The translations under genes and the position numbers were made by a program. The notes under the pieces are model-generated. The model was not told where the DNA came from. It saw only the letters and a program-made list of their open reading frames with translations, and searched no databases. From Bacteriovoracaceae bacterium (lineage in GTDB: Bacteria; Bdellovibrionota; Bacteriovoracia; Bacteriovoracales; Bacteriovoracaceae), in assembly GCA_023954635.1 (NCBI GenBank), contig JAGSHI010000010.1, positions 1 to 49,699 of the forward strand: a DNA stretch of 49,699 nucleotides, given 5' to 3'. Positions 1-8,384 of this stretch are shown here, one piece after another (position 1 is the stretch's first letter; each line of letters opens with the position of its first letter).

Positions 1-2505
1 AAAAAAGTCAAACTGTGCATAAAACTCACTTGAAAGTTCTCCCGAAAGGTCAGGATCATCCATATTGTGTGCAGATAAGAGGCCAAAAACTTGTTTAACA
101 TTTTGGCTATTAATAACTCCCTTCACATATGATCGCTTCTTCTTATCTTCATTTAAATACAAGAAGGACTCAATATTTCCAACTCCATCTAAAATATTCA
201 GTGTTAAAAAGACATCAGGCCCGTTGTTATAAACTGTAAAGTATGAATCACCAACTTTTTTATTTCCTATTTTTCCATTTAAAGATTTTAGATGTGTACG
301 AGAGGAAAAATCTTCAGGAGTTCCCGTACCGTAAAACTCACCGAAGAGTTCACTATCTATACCTAACTTTAACATTTGAAATAGTTTAAAGTCATTTAAT
401 CGCATTCCGGCAGCTGTAGCATCGTATTCAATGTAATCATTTTTAATATTCATTGAGTATGATCCGCGTATAGAACCATTATTCTTTCTCAACACAAGAT
501 TAGTTACCTGAAATCCCTCTCCGTAATATTTAAAGTCACCTCGAATTGAATTAAAATCTTCTAAGAAAAAGTTTAACTCTTTACCATCGACACTACCGCT
601 AACAATCAGCTTGTCCCCATCAAAAGGCCCTTTTACTTTCAAATTTGATTTGTATTCTAGAGCTGCATTAGGCAACTTGAAATCAAGTTTTTTAACGAGA
701 ATATCCAACATCTCAAGCGTATCGCTATAGAAACCTTTATGGATATTAATATTAATATCCATTCCTTCTTTCTTATCAAAGTTAAGCCACCCCCCGCCGG
801 AATAGATTGTAGATTTATACTTAGCTTTAATATTTTTAAGTTTTAGATCTAGAGTCTTTAACGCTAGTGAGACCTTTCCAGATAAATCACCAAGCTTTAA
901 GTCAATCACTTCAAAGTCTTTTAGGTCAGGATAGAAATCAAATCTAACATTTTCATAAGGCCCACTGATTCGACTTAAAATTTTCCCGCTGCCCTTTAAC
1001 AAGGTTCCACTTATAGGTCCGAACTCTTCCAAATCTATAAAGCTATCTTTTACCTGGAGATCAATCCCAGAGCCACTAATCAACCCTTCGGCGTGTATTA
1101 CAGACTTTTTCATTTCAATGGATACACCCATATACAAATCACTAAGATTTTTTAAAACAAGATCTCCATTTCTAAAAGTGATTCCCTTATTAATTAAAAT
1201 ATTTTCATCTTGTTTATCAGGAAGTACCAATCTGAATTTTTCTAAGGAGAATCCCTTGTGAGGTCTGAATTTTATTTCATTGATACCGTTTAGAAAACTG
1301 ACTGTTACTAGACCACTAAACAATCCCTTAAATGTTTCCAGCTCATCATTCAAAAAATAAAGAACGTCATTTGTATGCATTTCATTTAACTGAACAGTAA
1401 TGTCTTTTATTAGTATTTTATTTTTTTTAATATTATATAGCGAAACTGCTTCTTTATTTTTTATCCAACCAATCCCTTGAGCAAGACTCAAAGACTCGAG
1501 ACTCACGTTACCTTTATCAATTTTTAGTTTTATATCTCCTTCTCTAAGTCTAAAAAACTTACTCTTAATGCCAGCAGTTTTTATATCAATTTTTGTAACC
1601 GGCTCTATTGCACTTCCTGTTATTTTTCCAGAAATACTAACTAGTCCCTCTATAAGTGGGCCCATTTCTTCGGAGATAGAAATTAATTCACTAACTCTCT
1701 TAAGGCTTGATATTGCTTCAACCTCCAAATCTATGGGAATATTTTCCTTGTTCTGTAATTTTCCTGATATATTAAGTGTAGAGAGGCCTTCAGAAATTTT
1801 CACCTTTCGTATTCTATAGTCATTTTCACTTAATTGAATATCGAACTCAACAGAGTCTACTGATTTTATATTTGGGATTTCTAGAAAATCTAATGACGCC
1901 GACTCTATGGACCCCTTTAGCTCAGTTGTCTTATTAAAGATTGATATTTCAGCATTTGATAGTTGATATTTTTTGGGTCCTATTCGCACAACAGAATCTT
2001 CAAAATGAAGAGACTCTAATTCTATGGGGAGATTTTTCTTCATCCACTTAGTTATTTTTTCGTGATTTACTTCTGACATGCCTTTTTTAATTTCTTTTAC
2101 TGTATTTTCAAAGTCTATTTTCTTTTCAGACTTTTTTGTATCCTTTTGTGAATTTAAAAACTCTGCCTCTGCTGAAACGATACTAACTCTTTTTACAGAA
2201 ATTTTATTTGAGAAGAAGTCTAAAAAGTCGAAGTATATCCCAACCTCTGAAGCATAAAGGTTTCTTAACCCTTCCTTCTCTCTTGATGTAATTTCTACAC
2301 TCTTAAGAATCGAACCGATCGGATACAGTTGAAATTCAATCCGCTCAAAATTGACTGACAACTTTGTTTTTTTTGATATATATTCTGTAATTCTTTCAGC
2401 TGTATAAGACGCAAACATTTCGGACTGCATAAACTGCCACGTGGTCCAAATAAAACCACTAACTACCATCACAAACAAAAGTAAAATTTTGTTAACTTTG
2501 TTCAA
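1..2505 (-). CDS. AsmA/TamB-like envelope protein, C-terminus beyond the window
   Basis: The frame is open from a TTG at 2505 to the window edge, giving at least 835 residues with the 3' end missing. The chosen TTG overlaps the end of the upstream gene by 14 bases; translation then runs directly into a hydrophobic segment (KILLLFVMVVSGFIW) that looks like an uncleaved inner-membrane anchor. An in-frame ATG at 2469 would cut into that segment. The rest is a long succession of short alternating polar/hydrophobic beta-strand-like stretches with repeated phrases such as 'L.ISGKL', 'VSISGKITGSA' and 'DLSGEL'. That pattern is typical of AsmA, DUF748 and TamB repeat proteins, which in Gram-negatives span the periplasm and move phospholipid or assist outer-membrane assembly. 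Family assignment is by style, because the diagnostic C-terminal domain is outside the window. It is likely cotranscribed with the helical-repeat gene upstream. Confidence 0.6.
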   Translation of the reverse strand, partial: MNKVNKILLLFVMVVSGFIWTTWQFMQSEMFASYTAERITEYISKKTKLSVNFERIEFQLYPIGSILKSVEITSREKEGLRNLYASEVGIYFDFLDFFSNKISVKRVSIVSAEAEFLNSQKDTKKSEKKIDFENTVKEIKKGMSEVNHEKITKWMKKNLPIELESLHFEDSVVRIGPKKYQLSNAEISIFNKTTELKGSIESASLDFLEIPNIKSVDSVEFDIQLSENDYRIRKVKISEGLSTLNISGKLQNKENIPIDLEVEAISSLKRVSELISISEEMGPLIEGLVSISGKITGSAIEPVTKIDIKTAGIKSKFFRLREGDIKLKIDKGNVSLESLSLAQGIGWIKNKEAVSLYNIKKNKILIKDITVQLNEMHTNDVLYFLNDELETFKGLFSGLVTVSFLNGINEIKFRPHKGFSLEKFRLVLPDKQDENILINKGITFRNGDLVLKNLSDLYMGVSIEMKKSVIHAEGLISGSGIDLQVKDSFIDLEEFGPISGTLLKGSGKILSRISGPYENVRFDFYPDLKDFEVIDLKLGDLSGKVSLALKTLDLKLKNIKAKYKSTIYSGGGWLNFDKKEGMDININIHKGFYSDTLEMLDILVKKLDFKLPNAALEYKSNLKVKGPFDGDKLIVSGSVDGKELNFFLEDFNSIRGDFKYYGEGFQVTNLVLRKNNGSIRGSYSMNIKNDYIEYDATAAGMRLNDFKLFQMLKLGIDSELFGEFYGTGTPEDFSSRTHLKSLNGKIGNKKVGDSYFTVYNNGPDVFLTLNILDGVGNIESFLYLNEDKKKRSYVKGVINSQNVKQVFGLLSAHNMDDPDLSGELSSEFYAQFDFF

Positions 2506-4159
2506 ACTCTTTAAGCCTTTGCTTAACAAGACGGTAGCCAGGGTTGATCATCTCCACCCATTTATAAGCAGCAACCGCTTGTGCATTTTTTTTCATTTTT
2601 CGAGCAAGCTCCCCTTCCGTGTAGACAAAGTTAATTTTTTCTTCATCTGTTAAGGGATTATTCGCTATTGTCTCTTGACATAAATCTAGTGCCTCATGAA
2701 AACGGTCAGTATCTTTTAATATTTGAATAGATAAATTTATTCTATTCAACTTGTCAGACAGTGATTCATCTTCATTACTTTCTCTTTCAAGACATTTTTC
2801 AGCAGCAGAGTAAAGCTTCATCTCCATAAGGGCCACGACAAGGTCCATTCTATTGTTTAAAAATAAATTTTTATCAATATGATCAACTTGAATTTTAAAG
2901 TATCTGTCATACCTTTCAGTCTTATCTGAGTCTTCATTCGGTTTACTTTTAAACTTATCCAGTTCCGTTAGTAAATCATCACGTATCTCACTAAGATTAG
3001 ATTGTTTCTTCTTTAGACGACTTGAATCAGGTTTTTTAATTTCTTCATTTAACACCTTTACGAGAGTATGTTCATCATCTAGCTCTCTTAGTTCTTCAAG
3101 TAAGTCTCTTACATCTTCATCACTGCCTGTAGACTTCATGAAGTCTATATCTCTTTCAAGTTTTTTAATCCTCTGAAAGATATTACTTCCCTCGTTATAT
3201 TCCTTAAATAAATCAGACCCCATATCTATGTCTTCAAAGTTTAGATCTTTGTCTTTATCATCCATCCAGGTTTCTACATTCTCCAAGGTACTCTTAAATT
3301 TCTTTTCTTCTCCCCTCTTGATTCCAAGTTCGTTTTTTTGATCAAGTAGGTATTGCAGTGTTGAAATTGCTATATTTTTTCTACGACTTAGTAGGGCATA
3401 TTTTAATAACACCCTAAGATATACTGGATTTTTTGTTTCTTTCAACACTCCATCAAAAACTTCATTGATGATCCTCTTCTTCCTACCCCAATCTCCCTCT
3501 TCTTGAATTTGAGGCGCAAAGGCTCCGACCAACCTTACAAATTTATATATTTCTGTTTTTGTGAATGTCTTCTCATACTTATCAAGTTCATCTTGCAGTA
3601 ACCTGGCAGTTGTAAGGTTAATTTTTTCATCTCTTGAAAATTTTTCTAATTCTTCTTTTATATTAATAAAGCTAAGGCCATCAATATCCCCCCTAGACAC
3701 ATGTGACTTGATCTCATAACGAATTGAGCTTTCAATATCGCCAATTTCTTTTTTGAATATGGGAAGGAATGTTTCAACTAGATGATACTTTTTAAGAGAT
3801 AGTAATTCTTCAATATAGGAAATACCCGTTTTCTTCGCTTCTTGTATCTGCCCCGAAGATGCTTGCGCACGGTAGAAATGTTTAAGTAAAACTTTCTTGG
3901 AGTGATTATCAGTTGGTTTTATTGTTGATAACAGGTTGATCGTATCTTGATATTTTCTTTTTTCTAAAAGTATCCCTGCTAAGCGTATTTTATCAGACGT
4001 TGATTCTTTGTTGAGCATCTTTTTAATTTTGATAATGTCATAAAAAATATTTTCGAACTGACTTTCCTCGTTTGCCGTCGTCAATTCTTCTAACACAACA
4101 AGAGCTTCTGAAAACTTGTTTTCACTAATAAGACTTAAAGCTTCTTCATAGGTTGACAA
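2492..4159 (-). CDS. Helical-repeat (TPR-like) cytoplasmic protein
   Basis: About 555 residues, highly charged and predicted almost entirely alpha-helical. TPR-like units are visible at both ends (N-terminal 'YEEALSLISENKFSEALVVLEEL', split here by family style, and C-terminal 'AQAVAAYKWVEMINPGYRLVKQRL'). There is no signal peptide or membrane segment. An ATG at 4210 is in frame but has no ribosome site; the TTG at 4159 has GGAGG six bases upstream (4166-4170) and begins the protein exactly at the first helical repeat, so I use it. The gene lies 79 bases downstream of accC and overlaps the AsmA-like gene by 14 bases. A scaffold role for its envelope neighbour is possible but unproven; I recognise no named family. 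Confidence 0.75.
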   Translation of the reverse strand: MSTYEEALSLISENKFSEALVVLEELTTANEESQFENIFYDIIKIKKMLNKESTSDKIRLAGILLEKRKYQDTINLLSTIKPTDNHSKKVLLKHFYRAQASSGQIQEAKKTGISYIEELLSLKKYHLVETFLPIFKKEIGDIESSIRYEIKSHVSRGDIDGLSFINIKEELEKFSRDEKINLTTARLLQDELDKYEKTFTKTEIYKFVRLVGAFAPQIQEEGDWGRKKRIINEVFDGVLKETKNPVYLRVLLKYALLSRRKNIAISTLQYLLDQKNELGIKRGEEKKFKSTLENVETWMDDKDKDLNFEDIDMGSDLFKEYNEGSNIFQRIKKLERDIDFMKSTGSDEDVRDLLEELRELDDEHTLVKVLNEEIKKPDSSRLKKKQSNLSEIRDDLLTELDKFKSKPNEDSDKTERYDRYFKIQVDHIDKNLFLNNRMDLVVALMEMKLYSAAEKCLERESNEDESLSDKLNRINLSIQILKDTDRFHEALDLCQETIANNPLTDEEKINFVYTEGELARKMKKNAQAVAAYKWVEMINPGYRLVKQRLKEFEQS

Positions 4160-4238
4160 GGTCTTCCTCCCACCAAGTAAAACAGTCAGGGAACAATGGG
4201 TTTTTCCCATTATTTTAAATACTTAACCTAACTTAATT

Positions 4239-5582
4239 TTACTTCATTTTGGTGGTGAGAAAATTTGTAGCGTAATTATTTCCCCTGAAATCGGGGTGTG
4301 CGATTATGTTTAAATGGAGCTCTATATTTGTAGAAATACCTTCAATAACAGTTTCCTGTAGGGCCCTTTTCATTCGCGCCAAGCACTCTTCTCGGTCTTT
4401 TCCTGAAACAATTACCTTGGCCAACATAGAGTCATAAAATGGAGAAACTGAATATCCAGAATAAATGAAATCATCAACTCGAACACCTAAACCAGCAGGT
4501 CGATGGTAATGATTAATTGTTCCTGGGCAAGGAGCAAAAGTTTTTGGGTCTTCTGCATTGATTCTACATTCAATCGAATGCCCGACGAATTTAATATCTT
4601 TTTGGGTAAGCTTTAATTTTTTACCTTCTGCTGAAAGTATTTGTTGAGCAATAAGGTCAACTCCTGTTCTCTGTTCCGAAACAGGATGCTCTACTTGAAT
4701 ACGAGTATTCATTTCCATAAAGTAAAATTTGTCTTCATCTTGATCATAAAGATACTCAACAGTACCTACCGAGTCATAACTAACAAATTTTGCAAGGTCC
4801 ACTGCGGACTTACAAATTTCTTCTCTTTTTTCAGGTGAAAGAACAGGGCATGGAGATTCTTCAATGACTTTTTGGAATCTTCTTTGAATTGTACAATCAC
4901 GTTCTCCGAGATGAATTATATTTTTATGTTTATCAGCGAGTATTTGAACTTCAACATGCCTTGGATTTGTAATGTATTTTTCAATGAATAAAGTATCATC
5001 TCCAAATCCAGCAAGAGCTTCAGTTTTTAAGATTTCAATTGAAGGAAGGACGTCCTCCATTTTATCAATCATTTTCATGCCTCTTCCACCACCACCGGCA
5101 GAAGATTTTATCAACACAGGAAATTTCATTTCCTCAACAGCGGCTATGATTTCGTCGGGAGACATCTCATTGACTTTTATAGGCTCTAAAACAGGAAGCC
5201 CCGCGCTTTTGGCAAGTTCCTTTGAAAATATTTTATCACCCATTTTTTCAATAGATTCAATATTTGGACCAATAAATTCGACATCCCATTTTTCACAAAG
5301 TTTCGCGAACTCCATATTTTCAGAAAGAAAACCAAAGCCAGGATGAATTGCATCTGCTCCAGTAATTTCTGCTGCTGATAAAATGGAAGGTATATTTAAA
5401 TAACTTAAAGTCGACTTGGCTGGACCAATACATACCGATTCGTCCGCTAACTTTACGTGTAGTGAGTTTTCATCAGCTTCTGAGTGAACACTAACTGTTT
5501 CAATTCCCATTTCCCTACAGGTTCTTAGGATTCTAACAGCAATCTCACCTCTATTCGCAATGAGGATTTTTTTAAAGCTCAT
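4239..5582 (-). CDS. accC: Acetyl-CoA carboxylase, biotin carboxylase subunit
   Basis: 447 residues, the usual length for bacterial AccC (about 449). It catalyses ATP-dependent carboxylation of the biotin on AccB, the first half-reaction of malonyl-CoA formation for fatty acid synthesis. Visible landmarks are the N-terminal 'KILIANRGEIAVRILR', the glycine-rich ATP-grasp loop 'KSSAGGGGRGMK' near residue 160, and the catalytic 'FMEMNTRIQVEHPVSE' near residue 290. It starts at ATG nine bases after the accB stop, so the two are clearly cotranscribed and probably translationally coupled. The order aroQ-efp-accB-accC is a common bacterial arrangement. Confidence 0.97.
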   Translation of the reverse strand: MSFKKILIANRGEIAVRILRTCREMGIETVSVHSEADENSLHVKLADESVCIGPAKSTLSYLNIPSILSAAEITGADAIHPGFGFLSENMEFAKLCEKWDVEFIGPNIESIEKMGDKIFSKELAKSAGLPVLEPIKVNEMSPDEIIAAVEEMKFPVLIKSSAGGGGRGMKMIDKMEDVLPSIEILKTEALAGFGDDTLFIEKYITNPRHVEVQILADKHKNIIHLGERDCTIQRRFQKVIEESPCPVLSPEKREEICKSAVDLAKFVSYDSVGTVEYLYDQDEDKFYFMEMNTRIQVEHPVSEQRTGVDLIAQQILSAEGKKLKLTQKDIKFVGHSIECRINAEDPKTFAPCPGTINHYHRPAGLGVRVDDFIYSGYSVSPFYDSMLAKVIVSGKDREECLARMKRALQETVIEGISTNIELHLNIIAHPDFRGNNYATNFLTTKMK

Positions 5583-5590
5583 AATACTCT

Positions 5591-6037
5591 CTAAGGTTTA
5601 ATTCTGAATAAGACTTGGCCAAACTCTACATAGTTTTCATTTTCTACACAGATTTCGACAATTTCCCCAGTAGTTTCAGCTTCAATTTCATTCATAATTT
5701 TCATGGCTTCGACAATGCAAAGAACTTTTCCTGGCTCAATTCTATCACCAAGTTTTACATAAGCATCCGACCCTGGGGATGATGATCTGTAAAATGTTCC
5801 TACAAATGGGCTTGTAATTTCAACGAGGCCATCTGTTGATGCACCTGAAGATGAGTTATTTACAGCTGCTCCAGTCGTAACTACTGGTGCTTGTGGAACT
5901 GGTGCAGGATATGAATGAACTACCTCTCCACCACCAATGGTAACAGAATATTTCTCATCTTTACTTTCAAACTTTAGAGAGCTCACTCCTGAGTCTTTTG
6001 CAAGTTGAATAAATTCTTCTAGTTTTTTAAAGCTCAT
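5591..6037 (-). CDS. accB: Biotin carboxyl carrier protein of acetyl-CoA carboxylase
   Basis: 148 residues. The C-terminal biotinyl domain contains '[15 protein letters not shown]', with the lysine of EAMKM-type motif as the biotin attachment site, and the preceding '[14 protein letters not shown]' typical of AccB. A Pro/Ala/Ser-rich flexible linker (about residues 42-66) separates it from the short helical N-terminal region that binds AccC. The length is normal. It lies between efp (13 bases) and accC (8 bases) in one operon. Confidence 0.97.
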   Translation of the reverse strand: MSFKKLEEFIQLAKDSGVSSLKFESKDEKYSVTIGGGEVVHSYPAPVPQAPVVTTGAAVNNSSSGASTDGLVEITSPFVGTFYRSSSPGSDAYVKLGDRIEPGKVLCIVEAMKIMNEIEAETTGEIVEICVENENYVEFGQVLFRIKP

Positions 6038-6050
6038 ATCTTTTCCTTAA

Positions 6051-6620
6051 TTATTTTTTAACTCTTTCCATGTATTCACCAGTCCGTGTATCAATTTTCA
6101 ACACTTCCTCTTCCTCAATAAAGAGAGGAACGTTAATTTGTAGACCTGTTTCCATGATTGCTTTCTTACTCCCACCCTGGGCCGTATCACCTTTAAGTCC
6201 TGGGTCGGTTTCTGTTACTTTCAATTCTACAAAATTAGGAAGCTCCATAGATATTGGCTTCCCATTGTAATAAAGTAAGTTTAGTTTTATTCCTTCTTGA
6301 AGATAACCTGCATTATCACCTACGTATTCAGTAGAGACATGTATAGTTTCAAAAGTTTTTTGATCCATAAAGTTAAAACCATCTGGATCACTGTACATAT
6401 ATTCCACTTCTTTATCGTCAAGATCCGGTCTGGAAGCTCCAGTAGAAACTCCCGACTTAAAAGTCCTTTCAATAGTAGAACCCGTTTCAAGATTTTTTAA
6501 TCTACATTTTACAAATGCAGATCCTTTTCCAGGGTTAGTGAAATCTGATTTGGTAATTTTAAACACTTTACCTTCGAGCTCAATGCTTAAACCTTTTTTT
6601 AAATCTGTTGTATCATACAT
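6051..6620 (-). CDS. efp: Elongation factor P
   Basis: 189 residues, the standard EF-P length. EF-P binds between the P and E sites and relieves stalling at consecutive prolines. The N-terminal KOW-like domain carries the loop 'NPGKGSAF', whose Lys32 is the residue modified by beta-lysylation or rhamnosyl-type modification in other species; which modification applies here cannot be told because no modification enzyme is in the window. The two C-terminal OB-type domains end in 'DTRTGEYMERVKK', a canonical EF-P ending. The ribosome site AAAGG lies six bases before the ATG. Neighbours are aroQ (10 bases upstream) and accB. Confidence 0.97.
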   Translation of the reverse strand: MYDTTDLKKGLSIELEGKVFKITKSDFTNPGKGSAFVKCRLKNLETGSTIERTFKSGVSTGASRPDLDDKEVEYMYSDPDGFNFMDQKTFETIHVSTEYVGDNAGYLQEGIKLNLLYYNGKPISMELPNFVELKVTETDPGLKGDTAQGGSKKAIMETGLQINVPLFIEEEEVLKIDTRTGEYMERVKK

Positions 6621-6630
6621 AATAAACCTT

Positions 6631-7065
6631 TTAGATTAGTTGCGACTTGATTCCCATGTAATAAGCATTACTACCAAGCCCCTCCATTATGATTGTGCTA
6701 GCTTTGGCCGTCAATTTGGTGCTTCTAAACTCTTCTCTATGATGTGTATTAGAGAGATGTACTTCCACAACAGGAATGGATAACATTTTTAATGCATCCA
6801 AAATTGCGACACTTGTATGACTATAAGCTGCTGGGTTAATAATAAGAGCATCAATTTTGGAACTTGAAATTTGTTGAATTTTTTCAACAATTTCTCCTTC
6901 AATATTTGATTGAAACCATTCAATTTCAACATCAAATTCTTTTAAGCGATCTGTTGTTTGTTTTTTGATATCATCTAAAGTTTCACTACCGTAAACATCA
7001 GGCTCTCTTGTTCCCAAAAGGTTTAAGTTCGGCCCATTAATGACTGTAAAACTTTTCTTTGCCAA
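6631..7065 (-). CDS. aroQ: Type II 3-dehydroquinate dehydratase
   Basis: 144 residues, the type II dehydroquinase size. It converts 3-dehydroquinate to 3-dehydroshikimate in the shikimate pathway. Visible catalytic features are 'NGPNLNLLGTREPDVYG' (Arg20, Tyr25), 'INPAAYSHTS' (Asn78, His83) and 'VEVHLSN' (Glu101, His103). The start is a TTG preceded by GGAG at a good distance; an ATG eight bases further upstream is out of frame. It heads the aroQ-efp-accB-accC group; aroE lies 14.5 kb away in the same window. Confidence 0.96.
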   Translation of the reverse strand: MAKKSFTVINGPNLNLLGTREPDVYGSETLDDIKKQTTDRLKEFDVEIEWFQSNIEGEIVEKIQQISSSKIDALIINPAAYSHTSVAILDALKMLSIPVVEVHLSNTHHREEFRSTKLTAKASTIIMEGLGSNAYYMGIKSQLI

Positions 7066-7137
7066 AGCGACATCTCCAAAAATTGTGGTGCGTCAAATTA
7101 GCAATTTACGGATATTATGTAAAGACAGTGGAGGTTA

Positions 7138-8379
7138 TCAATCTACTCTTTTAGCCTGACTGGCCCTAACTTTTATTGCTCCCAGAAAAGACATAAGTTT
7201 GTCCCTTTTTTCAATATGTTGCATATTGATCTGAGGTTCTTTTGTATCTTCTATTTCCTCTTCTTCTGCCTCATACAACTCTAGAGGTTCTTCAACAATT
7301 ATCTCATTCTCTTCGTGATCTTCTTTGTGCTCTGCAACCTTAGAATCAAAATAGTTCATAAGGTCCTGGCGACCTTCATTATCGTTAGAGAAAGTTTCTT
7401 TTGCTAAATCACTTTCAAAATTTTGATCACCACTAACTTCAGCTTCATCTGTTAAACCTATTTCTTCTTCAGAAACCTCAATTGTGGCAGGGCCTTCATC
7501 TTGAAGGGAATCCTCACCAAAGACTTCTTTAACTTCAATAAGTTTTGCACGAGTACTTTCATCGTTAGGGTCAAGTGCTAGAATTTTTTCTAGTATCTCT
7601 ACTGCTTTTCCAAAGTGCCCTTGAGCACAATACAAATCAACTAAAGTGTGGGTAATAACAGGACCTTCTTCAAGCTCTTGAACTAACCGCTCTTTGCTCG
7701 AAGTCTCTTCTTTTTTCTCTACAACAACTTTGTATTCTCTCTCTTCAATATTCTCAAGAATATTTGGTTCTTCATTATCTTCACGAGTCTCATTTCGAAC
7801 TGTCCAATTATCTTCTTGTTCATCTTGATCCTCTTCAGACTCTAGGTCCGAATTGGAAAAATCTTTTTGTACCCATGAATCAACATCGCTATCAGGCGTA
7901 GAGTTTATCTTACCTACATCGAAGCTCGCACTTGCTCCAGAAGGCTCACCCACCTCAATAACAGGACTCACATTATCTAGCGTTTTTACTTTCTCAGCAG
8001 ACTCTTTGTCCTTTGGATTTAAGAACAAGAGATGCTTATACGTCTCTAAAGCTTCATCAATATGTTTTAATTTCAAACAGGCTTCAGCAAAGAGTTTTTG
8101 CAGTCTAAGGTTATCCCTATGATTATGAACGAGAGGTCTTAGTGTCGTATAAACTAATTGAAATTCTTCTTTATCAAAGTAACAAAAAGCCAACCCAAGA
8201 TATCCCAACACATAATCAGGATTTCTCTTTATACCTTCTCGTAAAACCTCAAAAGCTTTGTCATAAAGGCCAAGTTTTCTATAACTCTCAGCAAGAGGAG
8301 CAAAGACGCGAGAGTTTGCGTTGGCCATCAAGGCTTTCTGGTATTTTTGAATAATTGGAGATGTTAAACCATCTTTCAT
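7138..8379 (-). CDS. Acidic TPR protein at the end of the pilus operon
   Basis: 413 residues. The N-terminal 125 residues form about three TPR units ('SRVFAPLAESYRKLGLYDKA', 'YVLGYLGLAFCYFDKEEF', 'IDEALETYKHLLFLNPKD'); a second pair lies near residues 240-275 ('AVEILEKILALDPNDE'). The intervening and C-terminal regions are very acidic, Glu/Asp-rich and probably disordered, then end in a short basic segment. No signal peptide is seen, so it is probably cytoplasmic. It begins five bases after the pilQ stop, so it is the distal gene of pilMNOPQ. Partner and function are unknown; a pilus-related adaptor is an inference from position only. Confidence 0.8.
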   Translation of the reverse strand: MKDGLTSPIIQKYQKALMANANSRVFAPLAESYRKLGLYDKAFEVLREGIKRNPDYVLGYLGLAFCYFDKEEFQLVYTTLRPLVHNHRDNLRLQKLFAEACLKLKHIDEALETYKHLLFLNPKDKESAEKVKTLDNVSPVIEVGEPSGASASFDVGKINSTPDSDVDSWVQKDFSNSDLESEEDQDEQEDNWTVRNETREDNEEPNILENIEEREYKVVVEKKEETSSKERLVQELEEGPVITHTLVDLYCAQGHFGKAVEILEKILALDPNDESTRAKLIEVKEVFGEDSLQDEGPATIEVSEEEIGLTDEAEVSGDQNFESDLAKETFSNDNEGRQDLMNYFDSKVAEHKEDHEENEIIVEEPLELYEAEEEEIEDTKEPQINMQHIEKRDKLMSFLGAIKVRASQAKRVD

Positions 8380-8384
8380 CTAAT

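Noticed and set aside
4195-4211. Six-base stem AATGGG/CCCATT just upstream of the helical-repeat gene, as a terminator of accC
   Set aside because: Stem is short, there is no T run on the minus strand, and the downstream gene is likely cotranscribed.
4972-5346. 124-codon plus-strand frame opposite accC
   Set aside because: It lies entirely antisense to a well-conserved gene and has no protein-like features.
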